From an uncultured Desulfobacter sp. (GTDB lineage: Bacteria; Desulfobacterota; Desulfobacteria; Desulfobacterales; Desulfobacteraceae), in NCBI RefSeq assembly GCF_963666675.1, contig NZ_OY762929.1, positions 186,001 to 250,000 of the forward strand: a stretch of 64,000 bases of DNA, written 5' to 3'. The notes below the pieces were generated by a model. It made no database searches. It saw only the letters and a program-made list of their open reading frames with translations, and was not told the DNA's origin. Position 1 is the stretch's first letter, and every line of letters begins with the position of its first letter. Of this stretch, positions 9,004-18,060 are shown piece by piece. The position numbers and the translations under genes were made by a program.

Positions 9004-9035
9004 TGGGGAGGTGCCGTGACAGCACCTCCCCACTA
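9004..9035 (-). terminator. Strong terminator between convergent genes
   Basis: A perfect 10-bp stem, GGGGAGGTGC (9005-9014) with GCACCTCCCC (9022-9031), separates the plus-strand gene ending at 8975 from the alkaline phosphatase ending at 9061. On the minus strand it is followed by ATTTTTATG, so it best serves the phosphatase; on the plus strand the T-tract is weaker. Confidence 0.8.
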
Positions 9036-9060
9036 TTTTGGTGTACAATCAGCTGATGCT

Positions 9061-10716
9061 TTAGATCATCCGGCGCAGTTTTTTCAGAATCTTGATCGCT
9101 CTTTTGGAAATGTAGACGGTCTCGGCCACATCTTCATCGCCGGAGGCGTAGACGGTCACGCCGGGAAGGCTGATTTTTCTGCCTTTAACTTCCATGTAGT
9201 CGGCACCCAGCGGGAAGGTGACAATGCCGCCCACCGTGAGCACATCGTTTTCCACGTCGATCTCATAGTTGTTGGTCACGTCTTTGATATCCACGTACAG
9301 TTTGTCGGTGGCACGGTCAAGGCTTACGCCCATGGCGTCGGCAACGATTGTTGCAAGCTCCGTGTTGTCGATGGTGCCCTTGATATCAATACCATAGGCC
9401 CAGACCGGTACGGTGCCGGCGTCATGGCCGTGGGAGGTCCAGCCGATGGCGGTGTAATTTTCGCTGATGATTCGAGCCAGGGAGTAGCTTGCACCAACGG
9501 TGTCTGCATATTCGATTATTTTTTCGGCGTCTTCTGCAGAGCAGTCAATACCCCAGTAGGTGGACAGCCCGGCCTGAATACCTGCGACAGTCCAATCCGC
9601 GCCTATTTTACTTACCAGGGCGTTGGCGGACATGGTCATGCCCCGCAGGGGATCAAGGAGTTCATCTTCGCCCAGGTCGGTGTAGCTCAGGCCGTAGTTG
9701 CCGATTGTCATACCACCGGTATTGTGGTCCGGAAAGGCCAGAACGATGGTGTTGCCGTCCTGTTTGGCAAAGTCCACGGCAACTTTGACCGCCTCGTCAA
9801 AGGCCAGAAAATCGGTGAGCATGTACTTGGGATCGTTGTTGTGACCGGCCCAGTCCACCTGGGAGCCTTCCACCATCAGAAAGAAGCCGTCACGATCCTG
9901 GGAGAGAAGCTCAATGGCCTTTGCGGTCATGTCTGCGATGGCCGGCTGGGTGGGATGAAGGGCCTCACGATCTATTTCCGGGTCCATGTGGCTGTCATCA
10001 AACATGCCCCAGACTTTTCCGGTACTGAGTGCAGCCATGTCGTCTTTGTTGTCCACAAACTGGTAGCCCCGGTCCTCGAGTACCTGCATGAGGTTCTGGC
10101 CGTCTTCACGTTTTGCGCCCCAGGTCTCGCCAAAGGTGGTGGTGTACGGTTCGGAGATCAGATGGCGGGCGCCACCGCCGAAGACGACGTCTATGTTGTT
10201 GTAAACCATGTGCTCAGTGATGTCATTGTCCCAGCCACGGTCCTCGATGTGGCAGGCAAACGCAGCCGGTGTGGCGTGGCTGATACGGCTGGTGGCCACA
10301 AGGCCTGTGGCTTTGCCGTCCAGTTTGGCCGCTTCCAGAACGGATGCCACCGGGGCATAGGGATCTGCGGTGGGCTCAACGCTGGGCAGAAGATCCGAGG
10401 TGCGGGGGCCGACGCCCAGAAACCGCACCGTGGTTTTGTGACCGGTGGCAAAGGCTGTGGCTGCTGCCGCAGAACCTGTGATCACAGAGTTGGCCATGTG
10501 GATTTTAACGCTGCCGCCCTGCATGCTGTCCACCTGAAGTGCCTCACCCTTGTACCAGCGGGCCAGGGTCTGGACGGATTCGTCACAGCCGTCTGGAATC
10601 AGAACGATTACATTTTTGCTCCTGTGGTGATTGAAATGGCCCCGTGCCATGGCATTGGGTGCCAAAAGACCTATGACAGCCGCGCCTACTGCCAAATGTT
10701 TTACAAATTTACGCAT
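9061..10716 (-). CDS. phoA: Alkaline phosphatase (PhoA family), exported
   Basis: This 551-residue phosphomonoesterase begins with a Sec signal peptide (about residues 1-25, ending AMA). Metal-site and nucleophile elements are visible: IPDGCDES near residues 40-46, TGSAAAATAFATGHKT near 80-94 with Ser82 as the likely nucleophile, EGSQVDWAGHNND, AFPDHNTGG, and GWTSHGHDAGTVPVW near the C-terminal half. It releases phosphate from organic esters in the periplasm using two zinc ions and a magnesium ion. It is longer than E. coli PhoA, with a C-terminal addition rich in beta-strand-like sequence (about 430-551). No pho box was recognised and no phosphate transporter is adjacent, so regulation is unknown. 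Confidence 0.92.
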   Translation of the reverse strand: MRKFVKHLAVGAAVIGLLAPNAMARGHFNHHRSKNVIVLIPDGCDESVQTLARWYKGEALQVDSMQGGSVKIHMANSVITGSAAAATAFATGHKTTVRFLGVGPRTSDLLPSVEPTADPYAPVASVLEAAKLDGKATGLVATSRISHATPAAFACHIEDRGWDNDITEHMVYNNIDVVFGGGARHLISEPYTTTFGETWGAKREDGQNLMQVLEDRGYQFVDNKDDMAALSTGKVWGMFDDSHMDPEIDREALHPTQPAIADMTAKAIELLSQDRDGFFLMVEGSQVDWAGHNNDPKYMLTDFLAFDEAVKVAVDFAKQDGNTIVLAFPDHNTGGMTIGNYGLSYTDLGEDELLDPLRGMTMSANALVSKIGADWTVAGIQAGLSTYWGIDCSAEDAEKIIEYADTVGASYSLARIISENYTAIGWTSHGHDAGTVPVWAYGIDIKGTIDNTELATIVADAMGVSLDRATDKLYVDIKDVTNNYEIDVENDVLTVGGIVTFPLGADYMEVKGRKISLPGVTVYASGDEDVAETVYISKRAIKILKKLRRMI

Positions 10717-10979
10717 GTCTCACTCCTTAAAAAAATTTTCCCGTTAAGTCTAAAAAATTTGTTGCTGCTTTTTTTAACCCTTGTCTCGAATTAAATTGAA
10801 ATCCCGACACAATCCACGTCACTGAACAATAAGCTTAGCTGCGACGCAAACACATTGAACCAAGGACTCTAATTTGAGGACAAACTATACCAGTTGGATT
10901 TTTTGGGGATTAGCATTTGACTAGCAAACGATTAATGAATGTTAGGCGATTGGGAGGAAAATGACACAAAACATCCGGA

Positions 10980-11981
10980 TTATTTTTTCCCAAATTCCGT
11001 GACGGGCACCGGCATCGGCAGGGCGGTATTCGCGTTTTTACCGTCCACCACGCGGATCTCTTTGAGGTTGGGATAAAGGGTCCGAATAAAATCAAGATAG
11101 AGTTTGCGGCGGCTTGCACCGGGGTTTTGTCGATATCCCGCCAGCCGGGCGAGGAACCGGGAGACCTGCCCTTCGGCGTTGAGGATTCGCTCCCGTTTGG
11201 CAGCCCGGGCGCTTTGGAGCAGTTCATCCGCATAGGTCCTGGCCTGGGGCACCACGCGGTTGTAGTAACCCTGGGCCTCATTGCGCACCTGATTTTTTTT
11301 GACTTTGGCGTTGGTCACCTGGTTGAACGCCGCTTCGACATTCTCGGGCGGCGACATGCGCTCCATTTCAAGAAAGGAGATGTTGATCCCTGTATCCATT
11401 GGCTCGATTTCCGTCTTTAATACCTGGAGGAGTTCAAGTTCGATCTGTTTCTTACCAAAGGTGAGAATTTCATCAATGCGCCGTCCGGCCAATTGACGCA
11501 CGATGATGGCCGCTGCCGTGCGCTCGATAAAATATTCGCTTTGTTTGTGGGTCATCAGGTATTTGACCGGGTCCCCCACCGTGTATTTGAGCATCATGTT
11601 GACGGCCACAATGTTATTGTCGCCGGTAATACAATATGGGTCAATATCGGTCTCGAAGGAAAAGGCATTGCCCCGGGACTCGGTGATGGGTTTGTTTTTC
11701 TCTCTTATAAAGTCGGATAAATACAGTGTCTTTACCTGTTTTACGGGAATGCGGAAAACCACATCCACCGGCCGGGGCAATTTGTAGTGCAGCCCCGGAG
11801 GGACGGCAGGGTGCAGGATCTCCCCAAAACGGGTGACCACCCCCACCGAATCTTTGTCAATCTTATAAATGCCGCTGAACAGATACGCGATCACAAGGAC
11901 CAGCATCAACCGTTTAAGGTAGATGAATATAAGTTGTTTGAGGGCATGATTGACCGCCCGGCTGATCCCGCCCTGGTTCAT
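10980..11981 (-). CDS. SPFH/HflK-like membrane protein (third SPFH gene of the operon)
   Basis: The 333-residue protein has a single N-terminal membrane span (about residues 23-42), then the SPFH (band 7) start GVVTRFGEILHPAVPPGLHYKLPRPVDVV, a region with DNNIVAVNMMLKYTV, and an Ala/Arg/Glu-rich coiled coil (about 215-275). This is the HflK layout. HflK and HflC form a cage around the FtsH protease and limit access of membrane substrates. The ATG overlaps the stop of the preceding HflC-like gene, so the three genes are translationally coupled. A third SPFH subunit beside an HflK/HflC pair is unusual. No ftsH is present in the window. Confidence 0.8.
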   Translation of the reverse strand: MNQGGISRAVNHALKQLIFIYLKRLMLVLVIAYLFSGIYKIDKDSVGVVTRFGEILHPAVPPGLHYKLPRPVDVVFRIPVKQVKTLYLSDFIREKNKPITESRGNAFSFETDIDPYCITGDNNIVAVNMMLKYTVGDPVKYLMTHKQSEYFIERTAAAIIVRQLAGRRIDEILTFGKKQIELELLQVLKTEIEPMDTGINISFLEMERMSPPENVEAAFNQVTNAKVKKNQVRNEAQGYYNRVVPQARTYADELLQSARAAKRERILNAEGQVSRFLARLAGYRQNPGASRRKLYLDFIRTLYPNLKEIRVVDGKNANTALPMPVPVTEFGKK

Positions 11982-12868
11982 TGCTCTACCTTGTCCCTGT
12001 TCAGGCCCAGGTACTTAAACAGTGGTGATTCGGAAGAGAGAATCAATGTTGTCTCTTGGCCCAGAATTTCACTGTAGGTGTCAAGGGACTGGAGGAATTC
12101 ATAAAACTCCGGGTCTTGGCCATAGGCCTCGGTGTAGATCTGCATGGCTTCGCGTTCGCCTTCACCTGCCAGCACCAGGGCCTGTTTGTCCGCCTCTGCC
12201 TTGATCTCCCGTGCCTCCTTATCTGCCTTGGCCATGAGACGTCCAGCCACCTCGGCCCCTTCCGCCCTGATTTTGTCGGCCTCCTTGCGCCGTTCGGATT
12301 TCATGCGGTCATACACGGCCTGGACAACGGCTGACGGGTAGGCCAGTCGTTGGACGCCTATTTTTACAATGTGGATGCCGTAGCGGGCACGGGCCTGCTG
12401 ATTGGTGACCTCGACCATGTGGTGCTCGATTTCAGACAACTTCACCTTTTCGGGGGTTGTGTTGATAATGTTCTCATCGGTGTAATCCCCCAAAACAATG
12501 CTGAGCCGGGAATTGACCATGTCGCTGATTTTTTGAACGGCATTGGCCACATCGCCCACAGACTGGAAAAAGGTCAACGGCGTATCCACGGTCCAGGCCA
12601 CAAAGCAGCTTATGATGATGGGTTTTTTGTCACCTAACAGCAGCTGGGTCGGTGCGGTTTCAAACACACCCACCCGTCGGTCAAAACGATTCACCTGTTC
12701 GATCATGCCGGGCAGTTTAAAGTGAAGACCCGCCTTTTGAACGGTTCTGACCGGTTTGCCGAACTGGGTGATGATCACGACCTCATAATTTTTGACGGTA
12801 TAACAGCACAGGCCGGATAGAATGGCCGCAAATAAAATCAACAGGGGCCAGAATCGTACAAATTTCAC
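11978..12868 (-). CDS. hflC: HflC-like SPFH protease modulator
   Basis: This 296-residue protein has an N-terminal anchor (about residues 5-25), the SPFH core starting EVVIITQFGKPVRTVQKAGLHFKLPG, and a charged coiled coil rich in KAEADKQA-type repeats. It ends with a domain containing FLQSLDTYSEIL that is diagnostic of HflC. HflC partners with HflK around FtsH in the inner membrane with the bulk in the periplasm. The GTG start overlaps the stop of the fused CDF-HflK gene (GTGA), and its own stop overlaps the next SPFH gene, so the set is one operon. Confidence 0.85.
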   Translation of the reverse strand: MKFVRFWPLLILFAAILSGLCCYTVKNYEVVIITQFGKPVRTVQKAGLHFKLPGMIEQVNRFDRRVGVFETAPTQLLLGDKKPIIISCFVAWTVDTPLTFFQSVGDVANAVQKISDMVNSRLSIVLGDYTDENIINTTPEKVKLSEIEHHMVEVTNQQARARYGIHIVKIGVQRLAYPSAVVQAVYDRMKSERRKEADKIRAEGAEVAGRLMAKADKEAREIKAEADKQALVLAGEGEREAMQIYTEAYGQDPEFYEFLQSLDTYSEILGQETTLILSSESPLFKYLGLNRDKVEQ

Positions 12869-14610
12869 CTGAAATCCTCCCGGGACATAAAATTTTCAAA
12901 ATATAACATTCGGCCGTCGATGCCGCTTTTCGGGTCGATTAAAAACAATGCTTTGCCTTTCAGATTTTTGACCGCAGCCCGATGGCTGAGCATGATTTTT
13001 CCGATATCCCCGCTTTTACGGAATCCGGACAATCGCATTTTATAGTTTTCAGCCTCCCCCTGGGCCTGTTTAAGACGGCTTAGGGCCATGCTCTGGGCTT
13101 CGGTTACTGCCTTGTGGGCGGCATTTCGGGTTTCGGGCAGCTTGGTATTGTAGTATTGCTGGGCCCGGTTCAGGCTCTGTTCCTGGTTTTGGTAGGCGGC
13201 CACCACGTTTTCGTAACTTGCGGCAATATCTTTGGGGGGGTGCAGATCCCGAAGGCAGAACGAAACAATCTCTAATCCGGCCTTCATCTCATCGAGCCTG
13301 TGCTGCAGGTCCCTTTGTGCTGTAGCTGTCCATTGCCGACGGTCAAATAACGCGATGTCATAATAATTTTTAGTTACAAAGGTCTGGGTGAGGATGCGGT
13401 TGGCTTCATATTCGAGCAGTCTGTCGGCAGAACCGCTGCGATAGGAGAGATAATAATCCTGGGGGTTTTTAATGCGGTAGTGCAGGATCAGATAGGGTAA
13501 AAACAAGTTGTTGTCACCCGAAATAAAGGTGGTGGTGTCTCCGTGATCAAGCTGCCAAATCATGGGGGTATCCGCATCGGCCGTGTTCCCGGCGGCCATG
13601 GAAAAAAGGTGGCTCGTCCGGACCCGATGAACCTGGTCAACGGGCCAGGGCAGTTTCCAGTGCAGCCCTGGTGGCATCACCCTGTCCGGTTCAACGATTT
13701 GCCCGAACCTGAGCACCAGGGCCTGTTCATCAATGCCCACCGTATAAAACAGGCTCTGCAGAACAGCCAGGGCTAAAACAATTACGGTGGTGCGTGCCAG
13801 CCATCGGCGAAGAGACACAAAGCGTCTGGGGATTGATTGAATCCGGGCCCGGCCTTTGTTGGAGAAAAAAGAATACCGGCTGACAGCGTCCAGCGTCCGG
13901 GTGTATGTCCGGGGCCGCAGGGCTGCCCGGCAGATATCGGTGAACCGGTATTCCGCCGTCAGACCGGCGCTGCCCCGAATGATGCTGATGGTGACATTGA
14001 GCAGCATCTCCACGGCAAAGGAGAAAATGAACAAAGCGATGTAGACACTCACCCAGCGGTCGATATTATACCCGAAATAATAAAGAATCAGGGAGAGGCC
14101 CGTGAGCAGGGATATGGCCATGTCCGCCTGGTTATGAAGGCTGTCGGCCCGCAATGCCGCAGAATCCTCTTTGCGGCCCATCATATCCTGGAACCGGTAC
14201 AAAAAAAAGGAGCCAAAGGACAAGCCGATAAAGATGATACCCGTGACCAGGGGCCTTTCTATGGATGCGGGGGCCGTAAATATGGCCCGCCATAATATCA
14301 GCATTGATACCGTGAGCAGGACCAGGCTGATGAAACCGGCTGTTTTCAATTCCGTATCGGCCTGGGACAGCCAGCTGAACAATGAACCTGCCGGGGGGGC
14401 ATTGATCGCGGTGGATTGGGCGGCGTGCTTGCGTTCCCGGCGGAAAACGGTGGTCAACACCAGCAGGGTGGTGGCGATATCTGAAAAGCTGTGCCATGCT
14501 TCGGAAAGCACCGCAATACTGCCGGACAGATAATAGAGGATAAATTTCAGCCCCGTGATCAGGGCAACCACAAGAAGCGAGAGGGATGCCGCTTTAATTC
14601 TGTCTGTCAT
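12865..14610 (-). CDS. Fusion: CDF-type cation transporter membrane domain plus HflK-like SPFH domain
   Basis: The N-terminal ~230 residues form about six membrane spans with both halves of the CDF metal site: an HxxxD pair at His40/Asp44 in EAWHSFSD and another at His159/Asp163 in ADSLHNQAD. The usual cytoplasmic CDF domain is absent. After a basic linker and another membrane span comes an HflK-type SPFH domain starting QALVLRFGQIVEPDRVMPPGLHWKLPWPVDQVHRV, then a coiled coil ending near residue 540. I infer one polypeptide coupling a zinc/iron-type transporter fold to an FtsH-regulating cage subunit. The ATG at 14610 is chosen; in-frame TTG codons at 14640 and 14664 would extend it by up to 18 residues, and none has a strong ribosome site. 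Two overlapping SPFH genes follow. Confidence 0.8.
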   Translation of the reverse strand: MTDRIKAASLSLLVVALITGLKFILYYLSGSIAVLSEAWHSFSDIATTLLVLTTVFRRERKHAAQSTAINAPPAGSLFSWLSQADTELKTAGFISLVLLTVSMLILWRAIFTAPASIERPLVTGIIFIGLSFGSFFLYRFQDMMGRKEDSAALRADSLHNQADMAISLLTGLSLILYYFGYNIDRWVSVYIALFIFSFAVEMLLNVTISIIRGSAGLTAEYRFTDICRAALRPRTYTRTLDAVSRYSFFSNKGRARIQSIPRRFVSLRRWLARTTVIVLALAVLQSLFYTVGIDEQALVLRFGQIVEPDRVMPPGLHWKLPWPVDQVHRVRTSHLFSMAAGNTADADTPMIWQLDHGDTTTFISGDNNLFLPYLILHYRIKNPQDYYLSYRSGSADRLLEYEANRILTQTFVTKNYYDIALFDRRQWTATAQRDLQHRLDEMKAGLEIVSFCLRDLHPPKDIAASYENVVAAYQNQEQSLNRAQQYYNTKLPETRNAAHKAVTEAQSMALSRLKQAQGEAENYKMRLSGFRKSGDIGKIMLSHRAAVKNLKGKALFLIDPKSGIDGRMLYFENFMSREDFR

Positions 14611-14874
14611 TTGTTCATCTGCTGTTGATAACGATTCATTCAATAAATTTTTACTTATATGCAAAAGGCCGGACAGGGTAAAGAGCCGCGGCCAGTTCTA
14701 ATAGAGAACTAACAGAATATGGACAAAAATAGACCGTTGCACGGGCATTCCAATTATTATAAGGTATCAGGTAACCTCTGTACCAGAGTGCGTTTATACC
14801 CGGGTTTATTAATATGCGGTTACATAAGTTGAATTCAGCCGATCGTTTGTAAAAAATACCAAAGGAGATACATT

Positions 14875-15654
14875 ATGGCATACGAAACCATCATTGCAGA
14901 AACCCTTGGAGACCATGTGGCCTGTGTGACCCTGAACCGGGCCGAAGCGATGAATACCTTTTCCAGTCAGATGGCCGAAGAGTTATATTACGCACTCAAG
15001 GCATTTGAAGCAGATTCCGATGTCAGGGTCATACTTGTCAAAGGGGCGGGCAGGGCGTTTTGCGCCGGTATTGATGTCAATGAACTCAAAGGCAAAAGAA
15101 CCAATGAGTATCGGGAATGGATTGAACGCATGGAAGCCCCGCTGGTGCTGATCTCTAAAATGCAGACCCCGGTCATCGCCCAGGTCCACGGGGCGGCAGC
15201 CGCCAACGGCATGGGGCTTGTGGCGGCATCGGACCTGGCCATTGCCGCCGATAACGTCAAAATGGGGCTGACCGCCATCAATGTGGGCTTAAACTGCGTG
15301 GGGCCGGTGATCCCCGTGGCCCGGAGTGTGGGGCAAAAAAAGGCCTTGGAACTGCTGCTTTACGGCGACTTGATTAAAGCCAAAGAGGCTTTGGAACTCG
15401 GGCTCGTCAACCGAATCGTACCCAAGGAGGAGCTGGATGAGGCTGCCCTGGCCTGGGCCCGGGAGCTGGCAAAAAAGAGTCCGGTGGCCGTAAGAATTGC
15501 CAAGTCAGCGTTTTATGCCTCCCGGGATATGCCCTATGACGCCCAGTTTGCATACATGAACGAAGCCTTTGCCCGATTGTGCGACACCGATGATGCCAAA
15601 GAGGGGGTGGCGGCTTTTTTTGAAAAGCGGCCGCCGGTATGGCAGGAGAGATAA
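14875..15654 (+). CDS. Enoyl-CoA hydratase/isomerase (crotonase) family protein
   Basis: The 259-residue protein has the crotonase oxyanion-hole segments GAGRAFCAGIDVNELKG (about residues 58-74) and VHGAAAANGMGLVAASDLAIAA (about 104-125), and a C-terminal helical trimerisation region. The segment that usually carries the first catalytic Glu (PE in typical hydratases) reads GLTAINVG here, so Ala replaces Glu and the second Glu region is also changed. Simple enoyl-CoA hydration is therefore doubtful; another CoA-thioester reaction of the superfamily is more likely. AAAGGAGA lies just upstream of the ATG. It stands alone, followed 37 bases later by a K+ channel gene. Confidence 0.85.
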   Translation: MAYETIIAETLGDHVACVTLNRAEAMNTFSSQMAEELYYALKAFEADSDVRVILVKGAGRAFCAGIDVNELKGKRTNEYREWIERMEAPLVLISKMQTPVIAQVHGAAAANGMGLVAASDLAIAADNVKMGLTAINVGLNCVGPVIPVARSVGQKKALELLLYGDLIKAKEALELGLVNRIVPKEELDEAALAWARELAKKSPVAVRIAKSAFYASRDMPYDAQFAYMNEAFARLCDTDDAKEGVAAFFEKRPPVWQER

Positions 15655-15691
15655 CGCCGTCCAAGAAACAGGATAAAGGTAAACATATTTG

Positions 15692-16720
15692 ATGATTCAT
15701 TGGATTAAAGTCATTCTCCGTGCCGGTTTCAATAGCCGGGGGATGACCCTTGTTTTGGCATATATGCTGCTTTTGGCTGCTTCCACCGGGCTTATTTGTA
15801 TTGCAGAACCCGCTGACAGCGCCCTGAGCAATCCGGGCCAGGCCCTGTGGTGGAGCATTGTTACGTCAACCACGGTGGGGTACGGGGACATGTATCCCAT
15901 CTCATCGTGGGGAAAGGTGATTGCCGCAGTTTTGCCGATGTTCATGGGGATTGGTCTTGGGGCGGCATTTATTACGCACGTTGCGTCTGTTTTGGTAGAA
16001 AGGAGAGACAAGAATATGCACGGGGAGACACCCTATAAAGGATCAGGCCATATTCTGCTGGTGGGCCATACCCAGGAGACCGAATATCTTGTGGAACAGA
16101 TCCGGGCGGATGAAACATACCGGGACATGGATATCGTGGTTCTGGCCGATCAGCCCCGGCATCCCTTTCCGGACCAGGCCCACACCTTTTTTGTCAAAGG
16201 CCGGCCCGATACCATCCAGGCCATGAACCGTGCCGGGGCCGCCGGGGCCGAGCGGATTATCATCCATACGGGCAGTGATGAACTCTCCCTTTTTGTGTTG
16301 ATCAATGCCCTGAATTTGAAAAAAGAGCGTTGTGAAATTACTGTCAGGTGCCTGTCCACCCAGAGCCTTGAAACCTTTTCATCGGTGCCCGGACAGTTTG
16401 AAACCATCATGCAGATGACCGTGGAGATGATGGTCCAGGCCATGCAGGACAAGGTTCACCTGCCCCTCCAGACCCTGCTGAAAAATGACGAAGGCGAAGA
16501 GATATATTATGTAAAAACCGCCCATATAAAACCGGGCATGACATGGTGGAACCTCCATCTCTTTTTAATGAAAAGATACCGGTTTTTAAGCTTTGCCCTT
16601 CAATTGCCCGACGGAACGGTAAAAATTAATCCGGGCCAGGATGAACCGGTGATTGACGGCTGCGGGATCTGGCTCATTGCCTCCGACCGGCCCGTGCATA
16701 TCCAATGGCCTGAATCATAA
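15692..16720 (+). CDS. Potassium channel with RCK (TrkA-N) domain
   Basis: The 342-residue protein has two membrane spans (about residues 17-38 and 72-96) flanking a pore loop whose selectivity filter reads TSTTVGYGDMYP. A cytoplasmic Rossmann-like RCK/TrkA-N domain begins at HILLVGHTQETEYLVEQI, followed by a C-terminal region resembling TrkA-C. This layout is that of MthK/Kch-type ligand-gated K+ channels. The ATG at 15692 is taken, with AAAGG about 13 bases upstream; a TTG immediately before it is an alternative. The gating ligand (Ca2+, nucleotide or other) cannot be read from sequence. Confidence 0.88.
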   Translation: MIHWIKVILRAGFNSRGMTLVLAYMLLLAASTGLICIAEPADSALSNPGQALWWSIVTSTTVGYGDMYPISSWGKVIAAVLPMFMGIGLGAAFITHVASVLVERRDKNMHGETPYKGSGHILLVGHTQETEYLVEQIRADETYRDMDIVVLADQPRHPFPDQAHTFFVKGRPDTIQAMNRAGAAGAERIIIHTGSDELSLFVLINALNLKKERCEITVRCLSTQSLETFSSVPGQFETIMQMTVEMMVQAMQDKVHLPLQTLLKNDEGEEIYYVKTAHIKPGMTWWNLHLFLMKRYRFLSFALQLPDGTVKINPGQDEPVIDGCGIWLIASDRPVHIQWPES

Positions 16721-16796
16721 CCACGGAAGACACGGAAAAGCACGGAAAGTTAGCGCGCGGAGCGCTCATTGCCATGTTCTTCGGTGCTTTCGGTGG
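16721..16796. repeat. Imperfect inverted repeat (CACGGAAGACACGGAA type) between convergent genes
   Basis: CCACGGAAGACACGGAAAAGCA (from 16721) is mirrored by TTCTTCGGTGCTTTCGGTGG (16777-16796), with a GCGCGCGGAGCGC hairpin in the centre. It starts directly after the channel stop codon and runs into the 3' end of the MFS gene. The last ten or so MFS residues (DHRKHRRTWQ) are encoded by repeat DNA. It may act as a bidirectional terminator. Confidence 0.5.
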
Positions 16797-18037
16797 TCAT
16801 ATTTGCGGCGATAGAGAACAGGAAACAAAAGAACGCCCACTGCCATGAGAATGCTGCCGCAGGGAAAGGCATAGGAGAGGGTGAAAAAGTCCATGGCCAG
16901 TCCGGCCATGACAGATCCCGTGAACATACCAAGGGAGTGGGCGGACGTCAAAATGGCCATCACCGACCCTTGGGCCTGTCTTTCTTCGCCTTTAACCACG
17001 GCCAGGGCCGTCAGGGCGGGCATGGCAATTCCGCCGCCCAGCCCGAAAATACAGACACCTGTAAACAGATCCATAAATGAGGTGGCCCAGAACGGGTATA
17101 CAATGCCTGCGGCGGACAATATGCCGCCCACAACCACCATGCTTCTTCTGTTCCAGCGGTCCGCAGCATAGCCCATGGGCAATTGCAGGGCTCCAGAGAC
17201 AAATACGCCGGCGGTCACAAGCAATCCGATTTTCCCCCCGGCCAGACCAAATGTTTTGCCTGCGTACAGGGGCATGAAGCACCAAATAATGCCGATGCAG
17301 GCCGTGTAGGCATACCTGAAAACCACAAGACCTGCCAGTTCCCGGTCCCGGATCACCACGCCGAAGGCGGCAGGTTCTCGTTTATTGATCCGAATCTGCT
17401 CTTTGGATAAAGGCGGCAAAAAGATCAGGCAAAGAAGCGCTCCTATGGCTGACAGGGCGGACATGCAATAGAATGCCGCATCCAAAGACCAGGTCTCTTG
17501 TACCACCCCACCCATGATCGGTCCAAAAGAGAGACTTAGAAACATGGAGAGGTTGAACAGCCCCATGGCGTATCCTTCGGTGCGTTCGTGACTGATCTCC
17601 CCGACATAGGCCTGGACCACGGGCATGATCATGGCCGAGCCCGCCCCCTGGATGAACCGGATGGCGATCAAGCCTTCCACATTGGAGGTCCAGGCAAAGG
17701 CTATGGCCACCAGCATATAGGTTAACAGGCCTGCCAGAATAAAAGGTTTGCGACCCTTTTTATCTGAAAGAGTGCCGAACCAGGGCATAAAAAATGCCCG
17801 GGAAATGGAAAAGGCCCCGAAAATCATGGCCACGTAAATGCCTGCCGCCCCAAGATCATGGGCGTAAATGGGCAGCAGGGGCACCACAATTCCGACACCT
17901 GTAACCGTAATGAAAATAATGAAAAAGAGGGTGATGAACACCTTTTTGTGGTTCGACGGGATGGCCCGGGACCCCCGGTGCAGCATTCGGGCCGCCGCCT
18001 GGGAAACGGGTTCGCGTAAACCAAAAAAGAAGTCCAT
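16766..18037 (-). CDS. Major facilitator superfamily drug-efflux-type transporter
   Basis: The 423-residue protein has about twelve hydrophobic segments and the DHA1-type loop motif FGTLSDKKGRKPFILAG between TM2 and TM3, followed by RFIQGAGSAMIMPVVQAYVGE, as in TetA/Bcr-like exporters. It would export a small molecule with proton antiport; the substrate is unknown. The ATG at 18037 is chosen because starting earlier would overlap the upstream helicase gene. The extreme C terminus is encoded by a repeat element and is unlikely to matter for function. It may be co-transcribed with the helicase gene 23 bases upstream. Confidence 0.88.
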   Translation of the reverse strand: MDFFFGLREPVSQAAARMLHRGSRAIPSNHKKVFITLFFIIFITVTGVGIVVPLLPIYAHDLGAAGIYVAMIFGAFSISRAFFMPWFGTLSDKKGRKPFILAGLLTYMLVAIAFAWTSNVEGLIAIRFIQGAGSAMIMPVVQAYVGEISHERTEGYAMGLFNLSMFLSLSFGPIMGGVVQETWSLDAAFYCMSALSAIGALLCLIFLPPLSKEQIRINKREPAAFGVVIRDRELAGLVVFRYAYTACIGIIWCFMPLYAGKTFGLAGGKIGLLVTAGVFVSGALQLPMGYAADRWNRRSMVVVGGILSAAGIVYPFWATSFMDLFTGVCIFGLGGGIAMPALTALAVVKGEERQAQGSVMAILTSAHSLGMFTGSVMAGLAMDFFTLSYAFPCGSILMAVGVLLFPVLYRRKYDHRKHRRTWQ

Positions 18038-18060
18038 ATTAAATGTATGTACCTTTGGCC

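Noticed and set aside
9016..10794. 592-codon plus-strand frame opposite the alkaline phosphatase
   Set aside because: It is the antisense shadow of a well-supported phosphatase, with no ribosome site or recognisable domain; the composition follows the GC-rich third positions of the real gene.
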